Shown piece after piece: positions 17,415 to 25,707 of a stretch of DNA of 64,000 nucleotides. A program made the position numbers and the translations under genes. Below the pieces are notes generated by a model. That model was given only the letters and a program-made list of their open reading frames with translations. It ran no database searches and was not told the origin of the DNA. How positions within the stretch are numbered: position 1 is the stretch's first letter; every line of letters begins with the position of its first letter. Source of the stretch: Mesorhizobium sp. B2-7-2 (GTDB lineage Bacteria; Pseudomonadota; Alphaproteobacteria; Rhizobiales; Rhizobiaceae); assembly GCF_006440775.1 (NCBI RefSeq), contig NZ_VFTZ01000005.1, forward strand, positions 124,001-188,000, written 5' to 3'.

Positions 17415-18590
17415 ATGACGGTCGATACCCAACAACAGGGCGACGAACGCGTACACTGGCTGCCGATGGTCGCGGCGATCTCTTCGATCAGCGTCGTCGG
17501 CATCGCCATAGGCTTAGGCATGCCGCTGCTCAGCGTCATTCTGGAAAGTCGCGGCCATTCCGCTTCGATGATCGGTCTCAACACCGCTGTCGCCGGTCTC
17601 GCCTCGATTGCCGGCGCGCCGCTCGCTACCCCGCTTGCCATGCGGCTAGGCGTCGCCTGGACCATGCTGTTGATGATTGCCATCGGCGCGCTCGCCTTCG
17701 TCGGCTTCCATTTCGCGCCGGAATTCTGGATGTGGTTTCCGCTCCGCGTCGCCCTGCATATTTCGCTGACGGTATTGTTCATCCTGTCGGAATTCTGGAT
17801 CAGCACCTCCGCCCCGCCGAACCGGCGCGGCCTTGTGCTCGGCATCTACGCCACCGTGCTGTCGCTCGGCTTCGCCGCCGGACCATGGCTGTTCGCCCAT
17901 CTAGGCAGCACGGGCTTCCTGCCGTTCGGCGTCACCATAGCGCTGGTGACGCTTGCCGCCATTCCGGTGCTGGCCGCCCGCAACGAGAGCCCGACCATCG
18001 TCGCCGACAGCGAGACCAGCCACTTCCTGCGCTATATCTGGCTGGTGCCGACCGCGACCTTCGCCGTGCTTGTTTTCGGCGCCGTCGAGACCGGCGGTTT
18101 CTCGCTCTTCCCCGTCTACGGCAATCGCATCGGCTATTCGGAAGCCGACGCCGCGCTGCTCCTGACAATGATCGGGCTCGGCAATGTGCTGCTGCAGATC
18201 CCGATCGGCATGATCAGCGACCGCGTTTCCGACCGCCGCTACCTGCTGCTGGCCTGCGCCACGGTCGGGCTCATCGGCACCGTCTTCATGCCGTTCTTCG
18301 CGCAGAACTGGCATCTGATGGCGGCCCTCTTGTTCGTCTGGGGCGGCGTCGTCGCCGCCATGTACACGATCGGCCTTGCCCATCTCGGCTCGCAGCTGTC
18401 CGGCCATGAACTGGCATCCGCCAATGCTGCCTTCGTGCTTTGCTATGGCGTCGGCATGGTGCTGGGTCCGCAGGCGATCGGCATCGGCATGGATGCCTTT
18501 GGCCCATCCGGCTTCGGCTGGTCGCTGGCCTTTTTCTTCGCCGCCTACATGGCTCTGATCCTGGTCAGGCTGGTGCGCAAGATTCTCTAG
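17415..18590 (+). CDS. MFS transporter
   Basis: A 391-residue major facilitator with about 12 hydrophobic segments. The N-terminal half has a YfcJ/YcaD-like layout (GLGMPLLSVILESRGHSASM, GLNTAVAGLASI), and a second half begins with a family-typical cytoplasmic loop GMISDRVSDRRY at about residue 265. The substrate is unknown; sugar, amino-acid or drug export are common in this group. The start is ATG at 17415, 20 bp after the NUDIX gene, with a weak ribosome-binding site, suggesting coupling to the upstream gene. Confidence 0.9.
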   Translation: MTVDTQQQGDERVHWLPMVAAISSISVVGIAIGLGMPLLSVILESRGHSASMIGLNTAVAGLASIAGAPLATPLAMRLGVAWTMLLMIAIGALAFVGFHFAPEFWMWFPLRVALHISLTVLFILSEFWISTSAPPNRRGLVLGIYATVLSLGFAAGPWLFAHLGSTGFLPFGVTIALVTLAAIPVLAARNESPTIVADSETSHFLRYIWLVPTATFAVLVFGAVETGGFSLFPVYGNRIGYSEADAALLLTMIGLGNVLLQIPIGMISDRVSDRRYLLLACATVGLIGTVFMPFFAQNWHLMAALLFVWGGVVAAMYTIGLAHLGSQLSGHELASANAAFVLCYGVGMVLGPQAIGIGMDAFGPSGFGWSLAFFFAAYMALILVRLVRKIL

Positions 18591-18682
18591 GCAATGCCGC
18601 TGAAGCGTCGGGCATCCTGACATCACCGTGTCAGCAGCACCCCTGCTATAACCTGCCTCCGACGCGAGGTAGGAGAATTGCG

Positions 18683-19168
18683 ATGGTCGACAGCGGCTTT
18701 GAAACCAGATCCCTCAGGATGGAACTGCTTCTGCTCGTCACGTTCCAGGCACCGGCCGTCGATGTCGAGCGCATCATGGAGGCCGTGGTGGCGATCACGC
18801 CGCTGCGCATGGGCAAGTATGACGCCAACGCCTATCAATCGGCGCAAGGCATCGAGCATTACCGGCCTCTCGAAGGCGCCGCGGCCGGCGCTGAGACCGA
18901 ACTGCGCCGGCGACCCGGCACCGTCGAAGTGTCGTTCGAGATCGCCGACGACCAGGTGCTCGCCGCCCGTGTCGTCGAGGCGATATTCCAGGCCCATTCC
19001 TATCAGGAGCCCGTCATCCGCATCCAGCCGCTGCTCGCCAGCCGTTCCAAGGGTCTTGACGACCGTGCCAATCCCAACCGCTGGTGGAACACCACGGGCG
19101 ACTGGAAAAAGGCGGGTGAGGATCGACTCGGCAAGGCGCCAAGCCCGGAATCGGTTGCGGCGGAGTAA
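18683..19168 (+). CDS. YqfO/NIF3-type CutA-like domain protein
   Basis: A 161-residue protein whose main part (residues 11-115) resembles the CutA/PII-like domain found as an insert in YqfO (NIF3) proteins: LLLLVTFQAPAVDVERIMEA, then the motif MGKYDANAYQSAQGIEHYRP (compare RIGNYDSCSW...GQFRPLEG in YqfO), LEGAAAG, and AHSYQEPVIRIQPL. It stands alone here without the NIF3 catalytic halves, and adds a 45-residue C-terminal tail with NPNRWWNTTGDWKKAGEDRL. The role is unknown; a trimeric small-molecule or metal-binding sensor is possible. ATG at 18683 follows AGGTAGGAG. Confidence 0.75.
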   Translation: MVDSGFETRSLRMELLLLVTFQAPAVDVERIMEAVVAITPLRMGKYDANAYQSAQGIEHYRPLEGAAAGAETELRRRPGTVEVSFEIADDQVLAARVVEAIFQAHSYQEPVIRIQPLLASRSKGLDDRANPNRWWNTTGDWKKAGEDRLGKAPSPESVAAE

Positions 19169-19200
19169 AGCCGGAGCCTTGCAGCGCTTGGAAATCGCCG

Positions 19201-19563
19201 ATGAATGACCACGCAACCCGCATGCCCGCACGCGATCCTCAGGACCTGGCGCGGCTTTTGGTTGCTCGCCAGCAGGCGGGAGACGCTGAAGGCATGGCCG
19301 CTCTCTACGCGCCCGATGCCATCCTCGATATCGGCAGCGGGCAGTTGGCGCGCGGCAGGGACGCCATCCGCGCGTTCTACGCCAAGTTGGTGATGGCGGG
19401 GCCAAAGTTTGAACTTGGAGATCAGCGTCCGGCTATGATCAACGGAGATTTGGCTCTCACCTCCACGCGCCTTCCCAATGGCACGGTGACTGTGGAAATT
19501 GCTCGCCGGCAAGGCGACGGCACATGGCTCTGGGTGATCGACCAGCCATCCATCCTTCCATGA
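19201..19563 (+). CDS. NTF2-like protein (SnoaL/YybH type)
   Basis: A 120-residue protein with the SnoaL/DUF4440-like pattern: an opening helix (DPQDLARLLVARQQAGDAEG), MAALYAPDAILDIGSG, ARGRDAIRAFYAKLV, and closing strands (TVTVEIARRQGDGTWLWVID) that end in QPSILP. No signal peptide is seen. It could be a small-molecule isomerase, hydrolase or ligand-binding domain; no catalytic residues can be identified. It follows the YqfO-like gene by 32 bp and may share its transcript. Confidence 0.8.
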   Translation: MNDHATRMPARDPQDLARLLVARQQAGDAEGMAALYAPDAILDIGSGQLARGRDAIRAFYAKLVMAGPKFELGDQRPAMINGDLALTSTRLPNGTVTVEIARRQGDGTWLWVIDQPSILP

Positions 19564-19628
19564 GCCGTGACTCATCGTCGTATCCGGAACGATCCTCGGG
19601 CGCTCGCGGGCTCGGAGGGCGCTCGGGC

Positions 19629-19656
19629 TTGACTTTCCGGGCGCGTTCTTTATGTG
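19629..19656 (+). promoter_or_regulatory. Probable rpmG promoter
   Basis: TTGACT (19629-19634), a 16-bp spacer and TATGTG (19651-19656) resemble an alphaproteobacterial housekeeping promoter. It lies 81 bp before the rpmG ATG and downstream of the preceding gene, and rpmG is followed by its own terminator, consistent with a monocistronic unit. Confidence 0.45.
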
Positions 19657-19736
19657 TCGCGCCAAGTTTCCCGCGTCCGGGTGTTTTCCCCGTGCTTCAG
19701 CGGCCAAAACTCCACGAACATTAACGGACGAAAATC

Positions 19737-19904
19737 ATGGCCAAAGCCGCAAACATCAAGATCAAGCTTCTGTCGACCGCCGACACCGGGTTCTTCTACG
19801 TCACCAGCAAGAACAGCCGTACCAAGACGGACAAGCTCTCGTTCCGCAAGTACGATCCGGTCGCCAAGAAGCACGTCGAGTTCAAGGAAACCAAGATCAA
19901 GTAA
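19737..19904 (+). CDS. rpmG: 50S ribosomal protein L33
   Basis: A 55-residue protein matching bacterial L33: [19 protein letters not shown], then [20 protein letters not shown] and [16 protein letters not shown]. It lacks the zinc-binding cysteine pairs, so it is the zinc-independent form. The start ATG is at 19737-19739 with ACGGACG a few bases upstream. A strong intrinsic terminator begins 20 bp after the stop. Confidence 0.97.
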   Translation: MAKAANIKIKLLSTADTGFFYVTSKNSRTKTDKLSFRKYDPVAKKHVEFKETKIK

Positions 19905-19924
19905 TCTGGTTATCCTGCGAAACC

Positions 19925-19958
19925 AAAAACGCCGCCCAGAGGGCGGCGTTTTTGTTTT
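19925..19958 (+). terminator. Intrinsic terminator of rpmG
   Basis: The stem CGCCGCCC (19930-19937) and GGGCGGCG (19941-19948) has a 3-base loop (AGA) and is preceded by AAAAA and followed by TTTTTGTTTT. It is a textbook rho-independent terminator, and the A/T flanks would let it work in either direction. Confidence 0.93.
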
Positions 19959-20069
19959 AGGTCGCCCGTACGACAAAGGAGCCGTGCCACGATCAAGCAC
20001 GGGGTTCCGATGTCGGTTTTTGAGAAAAGGGGGCCGGTCGGCGGTTGGCAGCGGTACGAGGAGGCCACT

Positions 20070-20270
20070 ATGTGCCAGCGCCGGCCGGCCGACCCCACGG
20101 ACCCAGGAGATGCGGCGGACCTGAGCATCATGGGGTATTTTTGGATCGAGCCGGCTACTCTACCCTCGCGCCGGCCTCGTCTTCTGTCTATGCGTCGCAG
20201 ATTTGCGCAAGACCTTATAAAAATCAACCATTTCTTAACCACCGCTCACGAATCGCTTGGGTTAAGGTAA
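20070..20270 (+). CDS. Possible small protein, unrecognised
   Basis: A 66-codon open frame starting at ATG 20070, with GAGGAGG ending a few bases upstream (20058-20064), a very good ribosome-binding site. The product is basic with no recognised domain or hydrophobic segment; it starts MCQRRPADPTDPGDAADLS and ends near HFLTTAHESLGLR. It lies behind the rpmG terminator with no clear promoter. It may be spurious. Confidence 0.25.
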   Translation: MCQRRPADPTDPGDAADLSIMGYFWIEPATLPSRRPRLLSMRRRFAQDLIKINHFLTTAHESLGLR

Positions 20271-20325
20271 ATTCGTAACCCTGTTGGGACGGCCGAGAAT
20301 CGTCGCCTTTTTGCCGAGCATGTCT

Positions 20326-20350
20326 CCCGAAACTGGAAACCGGTTTCGGG
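20326..20350. repeat. Palindromic element in the pleD 3' region
   Basis: CCCGAAAC (20326-20333) and GTTTCGGG (20343-20350) form an 8-bp stem with a 9-base loop. Together with the flanking sequence up to 20394 (GACCGGCGCGTGCGGGGTCT, then GAAAGATCGCGACG) it resembles short intergenic palindromic repeats common in rhizobia. It lies downstream of pleD and may also act as its transcription end. Confidence 0.5.
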
Positions 20351-20394
20351 ATAAAGACCGGCGCGTGCGGGGTCTGAAAGATCGCGACGTGTTT

Positions 20395-21768
20395 TCAGGC
20401 AGCCTTGGCGACCACCCTGTTGCGGCCGCCGCTTTTGGCCTCATAGAGCGCAAGGTCGGCGCGCTTCATCAGGGCGGCGACGCTGTCGGTCCCTTTCAGA
20501 AGCGAGGACACGCCGACGCTGACCGTGACCTCGATCGCCTTGCCGTCGGCACCGATGGCAAAAGGCGCTTGCGCGATCTCGGCGCGAATGCGTTCGGCAA
20601 CCTTCTCGGCGACCGCGCCGTCGGTGTCAGGCATAACCACGACGAACTCCTCGCCGCCAAAGCGGCAGGCGAGATCGATGCCGCGCACATTCTTGCGCAG
20701 CCGCCGGGCGAACTCGCGCAGAACGTCGTCACCGCCGTCATGGCCATGGGTATCGTTGATCGACTTGAAGCGATCGAGATCGGTGATCATCACCGACAGG
20801 GGCCGCCGCCGCGCCACGGCGCGATCGAACAGCGTCTGCAGATGGCTGTCGAGGTAGCGGCGGTTGTGCAGCCCGGTCAGCCCGTCGATCACCGCCATCT
20901 CGATCGTCTGCGCGACGCTGGCGCGCAATTGGTCGTTGTAGCGCTTGCGCCGCACCTGTGTGCGCAGGCGCGCCGTCAGCTCGTGCTGGTCGATCGGCCG
21001 GATCAGGTAGTCATTGATGCCAAGTTCCAGGCCACGCAGGATGCGGCCCTCCTCGCCCTCGTCGGCGAGCAGCATGATCGGCAGGAAGCGGGTGCGGTCG
21101 AGCGAACGCAGCTGCGAGCAGAGTCTCAGCGCATCGAAGTCGGAGAAGGCAGTCGAGATCAGCACGCATTCATACGCCGTCTCGGCCGCCTGGAAGAACC
21201 CCGCATTCGGGTCGGTCGCGACATCGAGCTCGGCGGTGTTGCGCAGCATCTTCTGGATGCGTTCGACGGAAGTTTTGCGCTCATCGATGAGAAGCACCCG
21301 CGGCTTGGCGTCTTCGGTCGCGAAATCGCGGCTCAGAAGCTCCTCGATGCCGATATTGCGCGTGGTCGAGGCGCGCAGCCTGAGCTCGTCGGTCAGCGAC
21401 TTCAGCCTGACCAGGCTCTTGACGCGTGTCATCAGCTGCAGGTCGTTGACCGGCTTGGTCAGGAAATCGTCGGCGCCCGCCTCGAGGCCGCGCACCCGGT
21501 CCGACACCTGGTCGAGCGCGGTGATCATGACGACAGGAATATGCGAGGTCGCCGGATCGCTCTTCAAGCGCTTGCAGACCTCGAACCCGTCCATGTCCGG
21601 CATCATCACATCGAGCAGCACGACGTCGACCTTGCCGTTCTCGCAGGTCTCGATCGCATCCGGGCCGTTATTGGCCGTCAGCACCTCGAAATACTCGGCA
21701 AGCAGCCGAACCTCCAGCAGCCGCACATTGGCGGGGATATCGTCGACGACGAGGATCCGCGCGGTCAT
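20395..21768 (-). CDS. pleD: Response regulator / diguanylate cyclase PleD
   Basis: A 457-residue protein with the PleD layout: receiver 1 (residues 1-125) with phosphoacceptor Asp53 in LLDVMMPD, a degenerate receiver 2 (about 155-275) with no usable acceptor Asp, and a GGDEF domain (about 290-457). The active site is GGEEF, and an RxxD inhibitory site (RGID) lies five residues before it, so feedback inhibition by c-di-GMP is expected. In Caulobacter PleD makes c-di-GMP at the stalked pole. The ATG at 21766-21768 gives normal PleD length. It follows divK by 31 bp. Confidence 0.96.
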   Translation of the reverse strand: MTARILVVDDIPANVRLLEVRLLAEYFEVLTANNGPDAIETCENGKVDVVLLDVMMPDMDGFEVCKRLKSDPATSHIPVVMITALDQVSDRVRGLEAGADDFLTKPVNDLQLMTRVKSLVRLKSLTDELRLRASTTRNIGIEELLSRDFATEDAKPRVLLIDERKTSVERIQKMLRNTAELDVATDPNAGFFQAAETAYECVLISTAFSDFDALRLCSQLRSLDRTRFLPIMLLADEGEEGRILRGLELGINDYLIRPIDQHELTARLRTQVRRKRYNDQLRASVAQTIEMAVIDGLTGLHNRRYLDSHLQTLFDRAVARRRPLSVMITDLDRFKSINDTHGHDGGDDVLREFARRLRKNVRGIDLACRFGGEEFVVVMPDTDGAVAEKVAERIRAEIAQAPFAIGADGKAIEVTVSVGVSSLLKGTDSVAALMKRADLALYEAKSGGRNRVVAKAA

Positions 21769-21799
21769 CTCAAAACTCCGGTTCTGCTGGTCTCGGGCA

Positions 21800-22171
21800 T
21801 CAGGCGTCGCCCAGATAGGATTTGATCGTCTCGATGAAGCGCGGCACCGAGATCGGCTTGGAAATATAGGCCTCGCAGCCGCCCTGGCGGATGCGCTCCT
21901 CATCGCCCTTCATGGCGAAGGCGGTGACGGCGATGACGGGGATCGAATGCAATTCGTCGTCTTCCTTCAGCCATTTGGTCACTTCCAGGCCGGACACTTC
22001 CGGCAGCTGGATGTCCATCAGGATGAGGTCCGGCCGGTGCTGGCGCGCGAGGTCGAGCGCCTCCAGGCCATTGCGCGTGCGAACCGTGTCGTAACCGCTG
22101 GCTTCGATGAGGTCCCGAAAGAGCTTCATGTTAAGCTCATTGTCCTCGACGATCATCACCTTCTTAGCCAT
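21800..22171 (-). CDS. divK: Single-domain response regulator DivK
   Basis: A 123-residue stand-alone receiver matching DivK, the polar cell-fate regulator that acts through PleC/DivJ and DivL to control CtrA. The acidic pocket is VEDNELN, the phosphoacceptor is Asp53 in [13 protein letters not shown], and the Thr/Lys switch residues are in [12 protein letters not shown] and [11 protein letters not shown]. Start ATG is at 22169-22171. The divK-pleD order is conserved in alphaproteobacteria; the 31-bp gap suggests one transcript. Confidence 0.95.
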   Translation of the reverse strand: MAKKVMIVEDNELNMKLFRDLIEASGYDTVRTRNGLEALDLARQHRPDLILMDIQLPEVSGLEVTKWLKEDDELHSIPVIAVTAFAMKGDEERIRQGGCEAYISKPISVPRFIETIKSYLGDA

Positions 22172-22411
22172 CAGTTTCCCGTCCCGACCGCCCTCGAAGC
22201 CGAAGGCCGTCGCAATGCGTCCCCTTCGGACCGCACCCAACCCATTTCCACTCTAACCCAATATGATTGACGAAACGGAAACCGGAGGTTGGAAAGCTGC
22301 ACCAATTCCACCTTCGGACGTTGCATGGGAAAGAGCGGAGGCTTGCCGCAAGCGACGCTTGCCGTTACTGCGGAAGGAGACTCGAAAAAATCCACCATTG
22401 CAAAGGTAACG

Positions 22412-22711
22412 ATGGCGAACGCAGCGTCAATGCGCGAGGAAGCGGAAACCGTTGCCGTCAAGGCCCTGGCCTTCGTCGCCGCCGACCCGGAGCTTCTGCC
22501 CCGCTTCCTGGCGATCACCGGCATCGAGGCGAACTCGATCCGCAGGGCCGCAGCTGAGCCGGGCTTCCTTGCCGGCGTTCTGCAATTCATCCTGGCGCAC
22601 GAGCCGACGCTTCTGCGCTTCGCCGAAGAGACCGGCACGCCGCCTGCCGCCGTCGGCAAGGCGCTGCGCGCCCTTCCGCTCGGCGACGACGATCACGAGC
22701 GCTCGACATGA
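22412..22711 (+). CDS. DUF3572 family protein
   Basis: A 99-residue helical, mostly acidic protein of the alphaproteobacterial DUF3572 family: AETVAVKALAFVAADPELLP, RFLAITGIEANSIRRAAAEP, GFLAGVLQFILAHEPTLLRF. Function is unknown. ATG at 22412 is chosen over the upstream frame because AAAGG lies about 6 nt before it and the family motif starts soon after. It lies divergent to divK and overlaps the next gene by 4 bp, so the two are probably co-translated. Confidence 0.85.
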   Translation: MANAASMREEAETVAVKALAFVAADPELLPRFLAITGIEANSIRRAAAEPGFLAGVLQFILAHEPTLLRFAEETGTPPAAVGKALRALPLGDDDHERST

Positions 22712-23367
22712 GCGACGATCCCGAGACGGCGCGGCAGATCGAAGAGCTTGCCGTCGATGACCGGCCGCTGCTGGTGCTCGATGTCGACGATGTCGTGCTC
22801 GAATTCGTCCGGCCCTTCCCGCATTTCCTGAAGTCGCGCGGCTTCGGGCTGACGCTGGCTTCCTTCCGCCTCACCGGCAACATCGCCGAGACGGCGAGCG
22901 GGCGGCTGATCGAGCAGCCGGAAGTGACGGCGCTTTTGGGCGAATTCTTCGACGCCCAGGCGGATTGGCAAAGCATCGCCGAGGGCGCGGCGGACGCGCT
23001 GGCGATGCTCGGACGAAGCGCCGAGATCGTCCTGCTGACCGCCATGCCGCACAAGCACCGCGCCGTGCGCCGCGCGCATCTCGATGCGCTGGGACTCAAT
23101 TATCCGCTGCTGACGACGGAAATGGCCAAGGGACCTGCCATCGCGAAACTGCGCGGCGTCAAGAGCCGGCCCGTCGCCTTCGTCGACGACCAGCCTTCCA
23201 ACCTGGTTTCGGCGCGCAATTCCGTGGCCGATGCCCACCTCTTCCATTTGATGGCTGACAACTCGCTGCGCGCCCTTCCTGCCGCCGACGCCGGAAGACA
23301 TCATCTCGGTCGAGGACTGGCGCGATGCGGCGCCAAAGATCGCAGCCGCGCTCGGGCTTTAACCTAA
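22708..23367 (+). CDS. HAD-like hydrolase, probable 3' frameshift
   Basis: A 219-residue HAD-superfamily-like protein. Motif I appears as LLVLDVDDVVLEF (residues 20-32), motif II as IVLLTAMPH, and motif IV-like acidic residues as VAFVDDQPSN. No substrate is indicated. After LRAL (about residue 190) the reading frame becomes Gly/Arg/Ala-rich and low in family character. The frame shifted by one base from 23279 reads LPPTPEDIISVEDWRDAAPK, then IAAALGL, and stops at 23360-23362. That is a much more natural acidic C-terminus, so one extra base near 23278 is likely, either real or a sequencing error. It overlaps DUF3572 by 4 bp. Confidence 0.75.
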   Translation: MSDDPETARQIEELAVDDRPLLVLDVDDVVLEFVRPFPHFLKSRGFGLTLASFRLTGNIAETASGRLIEQPEVTALLGEFFDAQADWQSIAEGAADALAMLGRSAEIVLLTAMPHKHRAVRRAHLDALGLNYPLLTTEMAKGPAIAKLRGVKSRPVAFVDDQPSNLVSARNSVADAHLFHLMADNSLRALPAADAGRHHLGRGLARCGAKDRSRARALT

Positions 23368-23371
23368 GCAC

Positions 23372-24949
23372 TCAAGGCTTCAGCTTCGCTCCGGCCCCAC
23401 CATTGTCGCCGCCGTCCGAATCATCGCCGCCGGCGGAATCATCCGTTCCGCCCGCGCCGTCGTCGCCTGAGTTGTCATCCTGGCCCGCGCTGTCGTCCTG
23501 GGCGGCGTCCGGTCCCTTCAGCATGGCGCCGTTGACCGTGACTGATCCATCGGCCTTGGTGTTGATCATCCACTCCAGCCGGCCGTCCGGCAGCGTCTTG
23601 CCAAAACCTTTGACGGCCAACGCAAATGGGAAGGCCTGCGCCATCTGCTCATCGCTTTTGGCGGCTTCCTTCAAGGCATCGATGATCTTGTCATAGCCGG
23701 CGACATCGACGGTCACGGTCGCATCGGGTTTCTCGCCGGGAAAGGTCATCTCGCCTTCCAGCGCAACCTCGATACTTCCGTTCTTCACCGTGCTGTGCCC
23801 GATCACGACCTTCGGATTTTTGGCCTTGAAATCGGCGACCAAAGCTTTGCCGAATTCGTCCGACAGCGGCGGATTCTTATTGAGATCAAAGGCTTCGATC
23901 GCCTTTTTCGCCATCGTATCGAGATCGATATTGGCGCCGCCGAAATTCAGGTCGATGTCGGTGGGCAGCAATGGCGTGGTCCATTCCGGCAGGGTCTGAT
24001 GCGGGATCGTCAGGCCGGCAGCCTTGATCGCGTAATCGACCTTGCCGTTCTGGGAGACGCCATCCATGCCGAATGCGGTGCTGAATTGCGTAGCGCCGAA
24101 CTTGCCGACCGGGCTGTCCACCTCGAAATTCTTGAAGCCGTAATTGCCGTCGACCCTTTCCCAGATGGGCAGCGCGGCCAGCATCAACGATTTGAGCTCG
24201 GCCTGGTTGGCCTTGAGCTTGGCTTCGTCTTCATTGGCCACGGCAAAGGCAAGCAGGTCGAGCAGCGGCTTCGTCCGCACGCCTTTGCCGTGTGCGTCCA
24301 CCGAAAGTTCCGGCGTCTTCAAGGTGAGCGGAAAGTTCATCCCGCTGTCGGGGTCGTTCACCTTGATCATCTCGACGAAGTCCGAGACTTTCTGCGTAGC
24401 CGTGAAGTCGACGCCGCCATTGGCGGATTTGGTCGCGGTAACGTTGGCGGTGCCGGCGCCGGTCGAGACATCTGCCTGCTGCTTGGCTTGCCGGGACGTC
24501 ATGGTCATTCCGGCCAATGAGCTGGTCGCGCTGGTGAAGGCGGCAAGGGCCGGATCGTAGACGCTGGTCAGCTTGCCGTCCTTGATCGTGAACTCCATGC
24601 TCTGACGGCCTTCCGGTCCTTCGAACTCGAAGGATGCGCCTTGCGAGAAATTCGACGAGACGTCCCAGGACCCGTCGCTGCGCGGCTTCACCATCAGCGC
24701 GTATGGCGCCATGTCGAATTTCAGGAGCTTCTGTTCCGGCAGCGCATTGACGAGCGCCTTGACGTCAAGCGCGATCTTGTAGGCGTCGCCCTCGACCGAA
24801 ACCTTGAGCACGCCTTTGTCGAACGCCTGCTTGCCGAAATAGCGCGCCAGATTGTCGGACAGATCTTTGGCGCCTTGATTGTCGACGGTCTGGGCAAAAG
24901 CCGGCGCGCTGAGCGCAAGGGCAAAGGCAAATGGCAAAATACGCTTCAC
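23372..24949 (-). CDS. Exported protein of unknown function with acidic tail
   Basis: A 525-residue protein with a signal peptide (MKRILPFAFALALSAPAFAQ, cleavage near residue 20). The mature part alternates beta-strand-like stretches such as VSVEGDAYKIALDVKALVNA and YALMVKPRSDGSWDV, with repeated blocks on a DxxV/E theme, and may be a beta-rich periplasmic protein. From about residue 482 the tail is an Asp/Ser/Gly run, very acidic, ending AGAKLKP. I do not recognise a family with confidence. The start is GTG at 24947-24949, supported by the signal peptide. It converges with the HAD gene, with only 4 bp between stops. Confidence 0.75.
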   Translation of the reverse strand: MKRILPFAFALALSAPAFAQTVDNQGAKDLSDNLARYFGKQAFDKGVLKVSVEGDAYKIALDVKALVNALPEQKLLKFDMAPYALMVKPRSDGSWDVSSNFSQGASFEFEGPEGRQSMEFTIKDGKLTSVYDPALAAFTSATSSLAGMTMTSRQAKQQADVSTGAGTANVTATKSANGGVDFTATQKVSDFVEMIKVNDPDSGMNFPLTLKTPELSVDAHGKGVRTKPLLDLLAFAVANEDEAKLKANQAELKSLMLAALPIWERVDGNYGFKNFEVDSPVGKFGATQFSTAFGMDGVSQNGKVDYAIKAAGLTIPHQTLPEWTTPLLPTDIDLNFGGANIDLDTMAKKAIEAFDLNKNPPLSDEFGKALVADFKAKNPKVVIGHSTVKNGSIEVALEGEMTFPGEKPDATVTVDVAGYDKIIDALKEAAKSDEQMAQAFPFALAVKGFGKTLPDGRLEWMINTKADGSVTVNGAMLKGPDAAQDDSAGQDDNSGDDGAGGTDDSAGGDDSDGGDNGGAGAKLKP

Positions 24950-25050
24950 GTCAGTTCTCCGTGATTTCGGAAGACGAAATATTCATGCTTCTGGTAGGCA
25001 AGAAGCGTAACAGCCGCAAGACGCCGACTGTAGGCCAAAAGCTCATCCGG

Positions 25051-25099
25051 CTAAAGCACCAGACGCATCAGCCGCCTAAAGCACAAGGCGCATCAGCGG
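25051..25099. repeat. Tandem 25-bp duplication at the GNAT gene tail
   Basis: The last 24 bases of the GNAT gene (25076-25099, encoding PLMRLVL and stop on the minus strand) are repeated just beyond the stop at 25051-25074 with 21 of 24 matches, at a 25-bp period. The extra copy also reads LMRLVL-stop, so it looks like a duplicated gene end now outside the coding region. Confidence 0.6.
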
Positions 25100-25651
25100 C
25101 CGGCCGGGCTTGCGCTCCACCAGCCTCTCGAAACCGGCCTTCTCGAACACCCGCGACGAGCCGACGAAAAGCCCGATCGAGCGCGAATCGCGCGACAGGT
25201 CGATCGGGCAGGCTTCCAGCAGCCTCGCTCTATTCTCGCGGGCGAAAGCGATGCCGCCCTCGACAAGGCGATGCGTGATGCCCCGGCCCCTTGCCCTGGC
25301 GCGGATGAAGAAGCAGGAGATCGCCCAGACGGCCGGGTCGCCGGCATCGGCAGGATCAACCGGCGCCGAGCCCCTGCCCTGATTGTTCCACTCAGGCACG
25401 TCGGCGCGAGGGCCGATCTGCATCCAGCCGACGGCCTTGCCGTCATCGAGCGCCAAGAGCCCCGGCGGCGGGCCCGTTTCGATTCGCGCCTTGATGAGAT
25501 CCTTGTTGCGCTCCTTGTCGCTGGCGCGGCGCTCCGCCGGCGACAACCGGAAATGCGTGCACCAGCAGCCGTAGCAGGCGCCCTGCTTGCCGAACAGGTC
25601 CTCGAAATCGGGCCAGCGTTCAGGAGTCAGCGGTGCTATGGTCGTGCTCAT
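25076..25651 (-). CDS. GNAT family N-acetyltransferase
   Basis: A 191-residue GNAT-fold acetyltransferase. It opens [20 protein letters not shown], has a Cys-rich N-terminal loop ([13 protein letters not shown]), and the acetyl-CoA signature [20 protein letters not shown] with RGRGI at about residues 127-131; YxRxAGF-like [10 protein letters not shown] is near the end. The acceptor substrate is unknown. ATG at 25649-25651 is chosen because GGAGAACGC precedes it. It is divergent from dinB, whose LexA box lies 57 bp away. Confidence 0.87.
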   Translation of the reverse strand: MSTTIAPLTPERWPDFEDLFGKQGACYGCWCTHFRLSPAERRASDKERNKDLIKARIETGPPPGLLALDDGKAVGWMQIGPRADVPEWNNQGRGSAPVDPADAGDPAVWAISCFFIRARARGRGITHRLVEGGIAFARENRARLLEACPIDLSRDSRSIGLFVGSSRVFEKAGFERLVERKPGRPLMRLVL

Positions 25652-25707
25652 GCGTTCTCCCCAGGCCAAGCTTGTTGCCAGCCTTGCGCTGTCGTACCAT
25701 TGCATTT

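Larger units (their letters stand above)
19959..20394. other. rpmG-pleD intergenic stretch
   Basis: This 436-bp stretch lies between converging rpmG and pleD. It holds a possible 66-codon frame (20070-20270) and a palindromic repeat-like element (20318-20394). It also has an AT-richer patch at 20215-20275 with TTAACC and GGTTAAGG, partial matches to CtrA half-sites; I would not call them sites. I see no RNA gene. Confidence 0.5.

Noticed and set aside
20224..20275. TTAACC / GGTTAAGG elements considered as CtrA sites
   Set aside because: Spacing does not match TTAA-N7-TTAA and the place is between converging gene ends, not a promoter.
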